The notes under the pieces: generated by a model
Database searches by the model: none
The model's input: only the letters and a program-made list of their open reading frames with translations
Told to the model about the DNA's origin: nothing
Source of the DNA: an uncultured Geobacteraceae bacterium
GTDB taxonomy: Bacteria; Desulfobacterota; Desulfuromonadia; Geobacterales; Pseudopelobacteraceae
NCBI GenBank assembly: GCA_903845365.1
Contig: CAIMXI010000138.1
Span: forward strand, 1-38,171
Reading direction: 5' to 3'
DNA length: 38,171 bases
Part shown: piece by piece, positions 1 to 6,367 of the stretch
How the letters are laid out: every line of letters starts with the position of its first letter
How positions within the stretch are numbered: position 1 is the stretch's first letter
Made by a program: the position numbers and the translations under genes

Positions 1-3000
1 CTTTTCGGTGCGCGGGGCGGAGATGTCCTCAACGAAAAGCAGCTCACTGAAGAATGTCTGCGGTACCTTTATCGCTTGTTGTTCCTGTTTTACATTGAGG
101 CCCGCCCGGAACTTGGCTATGCGCCGATGAAGAGCGAGGAGTTCCGCACCGGTTACAGTCTGGAAAGTCTGCGGGATCTTGAGATGATTCCGCTAACGAC
201 TGATGAGTCGCAGAACGGCTACTACATCAATGATTCGATGCACAATCTATTCACGCTGATTTTCGACGGCTTCCCACGTGGTCAAGAAAACCTGGCACTA
301 GCTTTTGATGATGGTCCACAACACCATACCTTCCGGATGCAACCGCTAAAATGTCACTTGTTTGATCCGTCCCGTACAAAGCTTTTAAGCAGGGTCAGAT
401 TCCGCAATTCTATTTTGCAACAGGTTATTCTGCTTCTTTCTCAATCTCGCCCTGATGCTGGTAGGCGTGGGCGTATCAGTTATGCCCAGCTTGGAATCAA
501 CCAGCTTGGCGCAGTTTATGAGGGTCTGCTTTCATACAGCGGCTTCTTTGCCAAGACTGATCTGTATGAGGTCAAGAAGGCTGATGAGCAGTACAACCAA
601 CTGGAAACCGCTTATTTTGTGTCGAAGGAAGAGCTGGTCAATTATGAGGATGCTGAAAAGGTCTTCAACACTGACGGCACATTAAAGATGTATCCCAAAG
701 GGACTTACATTTACCGTCTGGCCGGGAGAAACCGTGAAAAGTCGGCATCCTATTACACACCTGAAGTCCTTACCCAATGTCTGGTCAAGTATGCCCTCAA
801 GGAATTGCTCAAAGAGAAGAGTTCCGATGACATTCTGCAGTTGACGATTTGCGAACCGGCAATGGGGAGCGGAGCGTTCTTGAACGAGGCTATCAACCAG
901 CTTTCCGAAGCCTATCTGCAAAAGAAGCAAAAAGAGACCGGTCAAACTATATCGCACGATAGCTATGCCCAAGAGAAGCAGAAGGTAAAGGCATATCTGG
1001 CTGATAATAATGTCTATGGTGTTGACCTTAATCCCACCGCTGTTGAACTGGCCGAGGTTTCTCTTTGGCTCAACTCCATCTGTCCCGGCAATTATGAGAC
1101 CCCCACTGTCCCGTGGTTTGGCAATCAACTGGTTACCGGCAACTCGTTAATCGGCGCTCGGCGGCAGGTGTTTGCCACTTCCTTTGTTGAGGAAAATCGT
1201 AAAGGTAAACAGACGTGGCAGGATGTCGTACCTGACCGTGTGCCATTAGGAACTGAGCGTCCAAAAAACAGCATCTATCACTTTCTTCTTCCTGATGCTG
1301 GCATGGCCGATTATGGCGATAAAGTTGTTAAGGCAATGGTTCCGACGGAAATTACGGCAACTAAAGAATGGCGTAAGTCGATTACGAAACCCTTCACCAG
1401 TAGTGAAAGTGCAACGCTTTGTCGTCTATCGGGAGCCATTGATAAGTTGTGGAATAAGCACATCGCCGATTGTGCAAAAATCCGGCAGATGACTCGTGAT
1501 GGCTACAGCATCTTCGGGCATGACGACCGAGGGAAATACTCAAGCAAACTAACCACTCAGCAGAAAGATGACCTGTTCAACAAGGTTCTCAAGTCAGAGA
1601 ATGTCCACAATTCCAGTGCGTACCGTCGGCTCAAACTTGTAATGGATTATTGGTGTGCTCTTTGGTTCTGGCCGATTACCGAAGCCAGTAACCTGCCAAG
1701 CCGTGATGAATGGTTGATGGAGCTGACTGCTATTCTGGAGGGCGGAGTATATGAAGTAGCTCCGGCCAACGATGCCGGGCAGATATACCTGCTTCGCGAG
1801 GCAGCGCCGCCACAGCAGGAGATTAACTTTACTGCTGATGAATTCGGTTGGGTGAACGTTGATAAACTATGTAAAGGATTCCCACGGTTGGCGTTGGTGA
1901 AGGAGCTGGCTGAACGTTATCGCTACCATCATTGGGAACTGGAGTTTGCTGATTTATTTGTAGAAAACGAAGGTTTTGATTTGATTCTAGGGAATCCGCC
2001 CTGGATCAAAGTAAAGTGGGAGGAGACAGGATTTCTTGGCGATTTTCAACCACTATTTTCTGTGAAAAAATATTCTTCTTCTCAAATAAATGATTTAAGA
2101 GAAGCTACAATCAGTGAATTCAAGATATTAAGTGAATATTTGTCCGCTTACGAAGAATCTGCCGCATCAATGAACTTTTTTAATTCTATTCAAAACTATT
2201 CAATACTGAACGGAAGTCAGACAAATTTGTTTAAATGTTTTCTTCCGATTTCTTGGTATATTTGCAGAACCGATGGAGTCAATGGCTTTGTAACAGGCGA
2301 AGGTACTTATAACGATCCTAAAGGTGGTAGTTTACGAGAAGAGTGCTACAAACGATTGAATTATTGTTTTTTCTTTCATAATGAAAAAGAACTATTTAAA
2401 GACGTTGGCCATGAAAAGGAATTTGAATTAGTTGTATTTGGAAAATGTAAACCTAAGATCTATTTCGATTTAATTGTAAATTTGTACCATCCGTTAACAA
2501 TTGATTATTGCTACTCTCATAGCGGTAAAGGAGATGTGCCTGGGATTAAAGATGATAATAATAATTGGGATTTAAAGGGCCATGCTAATCGTATTATCAA
2601 GGTAGATATTGTTGTGTTGGAAGTATTTGCTGAAATATTTGATAAGCCCGGTACTCCAGTTTACAGAGCAAAACTACCTTTAATTCATTCAAAAGAAATT
2701 ATCAGTGTTTTGGACCGTTTTGTTGAATCAACCCAAAAAATCGCATTGTTAGATAAAGACTATTCAACCTCTGTATTATGGGATGAAAGTGGTGCACGCA
2801 AAAACGGTACAATCAAGCGAGAAACATTTTTTCCTGATAAATTGAATGAGGTAATCCTTTCAGGACCTCATATTTTTGTTGGTAATCCTTTGTCAAAAAC
2901 ACCTCGGGCCGTATGTATAGAAAAATCTGATTATGATTCAATAGATATGACTATGATTACTGATGATTATTTTCCAAGATGTAATTATGTAGCTGCTTGT

Positions 3001-3336
3001 GATCATGATGAGTACTTACAAAGAGCACCAGATGTATCTTGGGATAAATCTAAATTTACTGAACACTATAAACTTACCTCAAGGAAGATGCTTAACAGTT
3101 CAGCGGAGAGAACATTATTAAGTGCAATAACACCTAGGGGACCAGGACATATTAACGGCTGTTTTAGTATGGTGTTCAAGAATACCAGGCAGTTAGTAAG
3201 AATAAGTGCCTCCTTTAGCTCTATACCTTTTGATTTTTTTATAAGAATTAGTGGGAAAGCAAATTTTCTTGATGACGTTGCCCGTCAATTGCCGATTTTA
3301 GATACACAACGAATTAAGAGTTTATGCGGTGTGTAG
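1..3336 (+). CDS. Eco57I-type N6-adenine DNA methylase (DISARM DrmMI-like or type IIG-like), 5' end outside window, probably truncated at 3' end
   Basis: The reading frame is open from base 1, so the true start lies upstream; at least 1111 residues are present. Visible methylase motifs are YYTPEVL before the fold, motif I CEPAMGSGAF (about nt 850-880), YGVDLNPTAVELA, and catalytic motif IV NPPW (nt 1993-2004). It should transfer a methyl group from S-adenosylmethionine to adenine N6 as the modification arm of a restriction or DISARM-like defence system; the exact system is not decidable without the neighbouring genes. Base composition drops from about 50% GC to about 25-30% GC shortly after NPPW (from about 2040), which marks a differently derived C-terminal target-recognition region. 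From memory, relatives continue well past the LPI motif seen near nt 3292, whereas this frame stops about 12 codons later beside an insertion element. It is therefore probably truncated and inactive. No partner helicase or nuclease gene is in the window. Confidence 0.8.
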   Translation, partial: LFGARGGDVLNEKQLTEECLRYLYRLLFLFYIEARPELGYAPMKSEEFRTGYSLESLRDLEMIPLTTDESQNGYYINDSMHNLFTLIFDGFPRGQENLALAFDDGPQHHTFRMQPLKCHLFDPSRTKLLSRVRFRNSILQQVILLLSQSRPDAGRRGRISYAQLGINQLGAVYEGLLSYSGFFAKTDLYEVKKADEQYNQLETAYFVSKEELVNYEDAEKVFNTDGTLKMYPKGTYIYRLAGRNREKSASYYTPEVLTQCLVKYALKELLKEKSSDDILQLTICEPAMGSGAFLNEAINQLSEAYLQKKQKETGQTISHDSYAQEKQKVKAYLADNNVYGVDLNPTAVELAEVSLWLNSICPGNYETPTVPWFGNQLVTGNSLIGARRQVFATSFVEENRKGKQTWQDVVPDRVPLGTERPKNSIYHFLLPDAGMADYGDKVVKAMVPTEITATKEWRKSITKPFTSSESATLCRLSGAIDKLWNKHIADCAKIRQMTRDGYSIFGHDDRGKYSSKLTTQQKDDLFNKVLKSENVHNSSAYRRLKLVMDYWCALWFWPITEASNLPSRDEWLMELTAILEGGVYEVAPANDAGQIYLLREAAPPQQEINFTADEFGWVNVDKLCKGFPRLALVKELAERYRYHHWELEFADLFVENEGFDLILGNPPWIKVKWEETGFLGDFQPLFSVKKYSSSQINDLREATISEFKILSEYLSAYEESAASMNFFNSIQNYSILNGSQTNLFKCFLPISWYICRTDGVNGFVTGEGTYNDPKGGSLREECYKRLNYCFFFHNEKELFKDVGHEKEFELVVFGKCKPKIYFDLIVNLYHPLTIDYCYSHSGKGDVPGIKDDNNNWDLKGHANRIIKVDIVVLEVFAEIFDKPGTPVYRAKLPLIHSKEIISVLDRFVESTQKIALLDKDYSTSVLWDESGARKNGTIKRETFFPDKLNEVILSGPHIFVGNPLSKTPRAVCIEKSDYDSIDMTMITDDYFPRCNYVAACDHDEYLQRAPDVSWDKSKFTEHYKLTSRKMLNSSAERTLLSAITPRGPGHINGCFSMVFKNTRQLVRISASFSSIPFDFFIRISGKANFLDDVARQLPILDTQRIKSLCGV

Positions 3337-3364
3337 CGTCAGCGGAACCACCGCATAAACTTTT
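3320..3364. repeat. 12-bp inverted repeat overlapping the methylase stop codon
   Basis: The arms 3320-3331 and 3349-3360 (GTTTATGCGGTG and its exact complement) are separated by 17 bases and followed by TTTT. The left arm covers the last codons and stop of the methylase frame. It could act as a terminator, or it could be a subterminal hairpin of the adjacent IS91-like element, whose relatives use end hairpins. The next 280 bases up to 3642 hold no gene that I can support. Confidence 0.6.
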
Positions 3365-3376
3365 GTTGAACTAAAC
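3364..3376 (+). repeat. Left 13-bp inverted repeat of the IS91-like element
   Basis: TGTTGAACTAAAC is the exact reverse complement of 5719-5731 and contains the tetranucleotide GAAC. It lies 28 bases after the methylase stop. Confidence 0.65.
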
Positions 3377-3642
3377 TGCGTCTGCCCTGCTACCATTTGG
3401 ATTTTTATCTCGGATTTTGACTCTGGTCACTGAGAAATGCTGGTAGTTTAGTGGGTGTTTGAGGAGATTTTACTGTAGTTATTCTCGTTTTCGTCGCTCT
3501 TTCACATAAATTTTGCTAGTTTTGACCCGGATATTGCCCTGTAAATGTCTTTTTTGGTGAGGGCAGGCGCACCTATAGTGTACTCCTGTATTAATTACAG
3601 GTACGGTTTTCAGGCTATTGCTGCCACCGGATTCAAATCTCT

Positions 3643-4728
3643 TTAGGTCGGGCTGCGTGACTTTCTTGGCAGAGAGTCAATCACCACCATAACTCCTTCC
3701 GAGCAACAGGGGCATAGATGTTTATTAACCGGTTTTCCTGCTACCTCTTTGATATCATCCGGCGTTATCTTCCTTCTTGGTGCCAGAAGCAGTTGCAGAC
3801 GTTTTAAGTTTACTCGATTTGCCGGGCTGAGCAGACCGTAGTACCGCACCTTATGGAATCCCTGCGGTAGGACATGCTGGAGATAACGACGCAGGAACTC
3901 TTTGCTAGGCAGGGTCATCTTTTTTACTTTTCCTGTGGCGCTCTCCTGATAACGGAAGGTTACCTGTCCGTTGTCCATTGATTCGATCCGGCTGTTAGTA
4001 ATGGCGATGCGATGGACGTATCGCCCGAGATAGCGGAGTACCTTCTTTGAGTTGGTCAGCGATGGTTTGCAGTATACCACCCACTCCTTTTCCCAGACCT
4101 CTTTGGGAAAGTTCTCGTCTGGCAGTGCTTTTTTGGCAAGTTTCATGAATCTCGCCCTGAATAGCTTGGAGAGCGCTTTTACCGGGACAAGCCACTTCTT
4201 TCTCGTTGTGCGCCAGTTACCATCCTTATCCAGGCCGCCTGCAGGAACCAGCATATGGACGTGGGGATGAAACTCCATCGCACGGGTCCAGGTGTGCAGT
4301 AGCGCCAGTATGGACAGTTTTCCGCCAACATGTTTGGGGTCAAGAGCGAGCTTCATGATCATTTCTGATGCCGCTTGCATAAGGATGGAGTAGAGTTTGC
4401 TCTGATTGCTTCGCACGATCTCTCTCAACTCTTGCGGAAGTGTGAAGACAACGTGGAAGTAGCGTACGGGAAGCAACTCAGTTTCCCTTTTTTCCAGCCA
4501 ACGTTTTATGTCGTTGGTATGGCATTTGGGACAGCTTCTGTTTTTGCAAGAATGGTACGAGTAGTGCTGATAGCCGCACGCATCGCATTCGAGTAGATGA
4601 CCGCCCATGATTTCCGTGCGGCAGGCGAGTATGTCGGCAAGCGCCCGTTTGTGACTTGGCAGCATCATACCGAATTCATTCCGATACTCTCCACCGAATT
4701 TGGCTATGATATCGGCAAGTTCGATCAT
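3643..4728 (-). CDS. IS91 family HUH transposase
   Basis: The protein has 361 residues. An N-terminal zinc-binding region carries Cys48, Cys51, Cys61, Cys66 and Cys69. The metal-binding HUH motif HPHVH lies at residues 154-158, and two tyrosines spaced as in IS91 (Tyr233 and Tyr237 in YLGRY) provide the nicking nucleophiles. Rolling-circle transposition of single-stranded DNA is the known activity of the family. The ATG overlaps the stop of the upstream recombinase gene as ATGA, so translation of the two is probably coupled. A C-terminal CPCC pair may bind a second metal. The frame is intact, with no internal stop or frameshift. Identification is secure at the family level; the particular IS name cannot be given from sequence alone. 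Confidence 0.93.
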   Translation of the reverse strand: MIELADIIAKFGGEYRNEFGMMLPSHKRALADILACRTEIMGGHLLECDACGYQHYSYHSCKNRSCPKCHTNDIKRWLEKRETELLPVRYFHVVFTLPQELREIVRSNQSKLYSILMQAASEMIMKLALDPKHVGGKLSILALLHTWTRAMEFHPHVHMLVPAGGLDKDGNWRTTRKKWLVPVKALSKLFRARFMKLAKKALPDENFPKEVWEKEWVVYCKPSLTNSKKVLRYLGRYVHRIAITNSRIESMDNGQVTFRYQESATGKVKKMTLPSKEFLRRYLQHVLPQGFHKVRYYGLLSPANRVNLKRLQLLLAPRRKITPDDIKEVAGKPVNKHLCPCCSEGVMVVIDSLPRKSRSPT

Positions 4729-5570
4729 AGCGACAGGCCTGTCATCAAATTGTTGAGGGCTTTGCTTAAGTGGTCCGTGATCTTGTCGGTCAGATGGGTG
4801 TAAATACAGGTGGTTGTGATGCTTCCGTGCCCCAGAATCTTTTGGATGGTGCGGATATCAACACCGCATTCAAGAAGATGGGTGGCAAAGGAATGTCGCA
4901 ACGAATGGACAGACGCCTTCTTGTTGATACCGCTCTCAAGAAGAGTCGCTTTGAAAGCATTTTGCACCGTGGCAATGTTGATGTGCTCTCCTTCCCGTCC
5001 CGGAAAGAGCCACTCCTTTGTCCTGGTCTGTCGCCAGAATTTACGCAGATGAATCAGAGTTGGTTCGGAAAGAGGTACGCTACGGTCTTTACCGCCTTTG
5101 CTGTCACGCACCCAGAGCAGGCGCCGCTCACCATCGATATCCTCGACCCTGAGACGGGCTGCTTCGGAGACCCTCAGTCCGCAGGAGTAGATTATCGTTA
5201 AGGCCATCTGCACCACCGGCTTGCGAATTGCCGCAATGATGGTGCGAACTTCATTGACTGACAGCACCACCGGCAGCTTTTTTACATGCCTCGGGCGAAC
5301 CAGGCCAAAGATGTTCCATGTTCGCTTAAGGGTTGTCTCATAGAAGAACTTGATGGCGCATAGATAGATGGTGACGGTACTCTTGGCAAACTTGCGATCA
5401 TTTATCAGGTACAGAAAGAAGCGCCGAACCTCCTCTTCGGCCAATAAGGCTGGGGAACGATTGTAATGCCTGGCCAATCTCTGCACAGCATCAACATAGC
5501 TCTTCTGGGTCTTTGGTGCGAATCCGGCAAGTTGTAAATCTTCCAGCATCCTGCGTCTCAACTCGGTCAT
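4725..5570 (-). CDS. Tyrosine recombinase (phage integrase family) of the IS91-like element
   Basis: The protein has 281 residues from the chosen ATG, which is preceded by AGAGGAG at good spacing; an in-frame ATG at 5609 lacks this and is rejected. An N-terminal SAM-like core-binding domain (about residues 1-90) precedes the catalytic domain. The full catalytic set is visible: Arg133 in GLRVSEA, Lys158 in DSKGGKDR, His222 and Arg225 in HSLRHSF, His248 in LGHGS, and nucleophile Tyr257 in IYTHL. It overlaps the transposase gene by 4 bases. From memory, a subgroup of IS91-family elements carries such a recombinase upstream of the transposase; its role, perhaps resolving intermediates or targeting, is not established. 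It resembles XerC/D-type enzymes but is clearly part of the element, not a chromosomal dimer-resolution gene. Confidence 0.92.
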   Translation of the reverse strand: MTELRRRMLEDLQLAGFAPKTQKSYVDAVQRLARHYNRSPALLAEEEVRRFFLYLINDRKFAKSTVTIYLCAIKFFYETTLKRTWNIFGLVRPRHVKKLPVVLSVNEVRTIIAAIRKPVVQMALTIIYSCGLRVSEAARLRVEDIDGERRLLWVRDSKGGKDRSVPLSEPTLIHLRKFWRQTRTKEWLFPGREGEHINIATVQNAFKATLLESGINKKASVHSLRHSFATHLLECGVDIRTIQKILGHGSITTTCIYTHLTDKITDHLSKALNNLMTGLSL

Positions 5571-5647
5571 AGTCTTTCTCCTCTTCATTGGGGTGCGGCC
5601 AAAGGCCAAGAAGAAAGTAAGACAAAGACCATACTGAATGAAGAGAC

Positions 5648-5674
5648 AAAAAAGGCACCTCGGGGGAGATGCCT
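5648..5674 (-). terminator. Rho-independent terminator read on the minus strand upstream of the recombinase gene
   Basis: The arms 5653-5661 and 5666-5674 form a 9-bp stem (with one G-U pair on the minus-strand RNA) around a 4-base loop. A run of six T follows on the minus strand. It lies upstream of the element's genes and within its right end, so it would stop transcription entering from outside and keep transposase expression low. Confidence 0.75.
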
Positions 5675-5718
5675 CTGCTTTGATGCTTTTGGTTTGGTTT
5701 TTAAATTACCGCGCAGCG

Positions 5719-5731
5719 GTTTAGTTCAACA
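5719..5731 (-). repeat. Right 13-bp inverted repeat of the IS91-like element
   Basis: GTTTAGTTCAACA is the exact reverse complement of 3364-3376. KilA-N-like coding sequence begins at its outer edge. Confidence 0.65.
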
Positions 5732-5916
5732 GCTTTACGTTATCGCCCAATAAATGGATCGAAATAACCAAAGCTATCGGGATCACAAGTGCTGTTGGAC
5801 GAAATGGAGGCACTTTCGCTCATCGGGATATTGCTTTTGAGTTTGCTTCCTGGGTGTCTGCTGAATTCAGGTTGTTTCTCGTTCCCACGGACACCGTGGG
5901 AAGATGGGTTGGTTGA
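5725..5916 (+). pseudogene. Fragment of a KilA-N domain protein (phage antirepressor-like)
   Basis: This frame encodes about 53 residues of KilA-N character: FTLSPNKWIE, ITKAIGI, GRNGGTFAHRDIAFEF and ASWVSAEFRL follow each other as in intact family members, where the domain binds DNA. The upstream part of the domain is absent because the IS91-like element begins there. On the right, the family sequence stops at about 5882, where the frame runs into a REP-like palindrome (5882-5902) and ends at TGA 5914-5916. The gene is broken on both sides and cannot make a full protein. The family call rests on remembered motifs and is fairly confident. Confidence 0.7.
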
Positions 5917-6332
5917 GATTGACCGGTGGTGGTAGCCATACGGGACGCTGGAGCGTCCGTGGCTGCATTCCCACGCTGGAGCGTGGGAACGATAAATTTG
6001 TCAGAAGAACTTTACGAGTACCTGACGTTCAGGCATTTTTTCGTGCACGCATACGGTTTTATGCTTGAAGAAGCACCTTTGAAGTCTTTGGTAGATGGTA
6101 TACCAGCCGTTTGGTCAAAATTCATATCAGAGGTGTCACAAAAAGGATTTTAGTTTTGGCTTTCTCGGTAGTTCCGGCTCAAACAGATTTTTCGTTTTCT
6201 CGTTCCCACGTTATACGTGGGAATGCATACCCGGACGCTCCGCGTCCAGGCATTCGTGACGCGGAGCGTCAACTCATTGCGTTACCACGCAGAGCGTGGG
6301 AACGAGGATAAAATGCGGACAGGATGTCCGCG
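5882..6332. repeat. Cluster of REP-like palindromes
   Basis: At least eight short palindromes of two related types are packed here. The TTCCCACG type occurs at 5882-5902, 5968-5989 and 6203-6223, with a degenerate copy near 6283-6303. The GGACGC/GACGC type occurs at 5943-5958, 6233-6247, 6258-6270 and near 6314-6332. Each is a 5-10 bp stem with a 2-3 base loop. They resemble REP sequences moved by RAYT (TnpA-REP) transposases; no RAYT gene is in the window. They interrupt the remnants of two genes and end just before the ribosome-binding site of the giant secreted protein gene. Confidence 0.8.
5998..6153 (+). pseudogene. C-terminal fragment of a HepT-like ribonuclease toxin
   Basis: About 51 residues (from LSEELYEYL to SQKGF) resemble the C-terminus of HepT-family toxins. 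The diagnostic R-x4-H-x-Y motif is intact in RHFFVHAY, followed by a leucine-rich helix and the PAVWSKF segment. The N-terminal half and any MNT-type nucleotidyltransferase antitoxin partner are missing; the sequence upstream in the same frame is REP palindrome DNA. Intact HepT toxins are HEPN RNases neutralised by AMPylation from MntA. This copy is a remnant and is unlikely to be made as a working toxin. Confidence 0.6.
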
Positions 6333-6367
6333 CTCCCAGGTTTTTATCATTTCAGGAGGCACAAACC

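Larger units (their letters stand above)
3364..5731 (-). mobile_element. IS91-like element with an accessory tyrosine recombinase gene
   Basis: Two translationally coupled minus-strand genes, a tyrosine recombinase followed by an HUH-type IS91 transposase, lie between 13-bp inverted sequences (TGTTGAACTAAAC at 3364-3376, its complement at 5719-5731). On the right, a KilA-N reading frame begins exactly at the repeat (an in-frame stop lies at 5722-5724 and family-like sequence starts at 5725-5733). On the left, the methylase frame ends just before the repeat. Both junctions therefore look like real element boundaries. The IS91 family normally inserts next to GAAC or CAAG, and GAAC occurs inside both end repeats. 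Both proteins keep their catalytic residues, so the copy may be functional. Exact ends are inferred. Confidence 0.75.

Noticed and set aside
3320..3376. Integron attC-like site at the element's left border
   Set aside because: The GTT and AAC core words are in the wrong order for attC, and no integron integrase is present; a terminator or element-end hairpin explains it better.
5926..6153. A 75-codon gene starting at 5926
   Set aside because: The first 24 codons are REP palindrome sequence, with no ribosome-binding site; only the HepT-like tail from about 5998 looks like protein.
5882..6332. Possible CRISPR array from repeated TTCCCACG units
   Set aside because: Units are short palindromes of varied length and spacing; there are no uniform 24-40 bp repeats with unique spacers and no cas genes.
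6296..6367. Upstream start for the giant secreted protein
   Set aside because: The ribosome-binding site at 6354-6359 and the signal peptide both point to ATG 6368.
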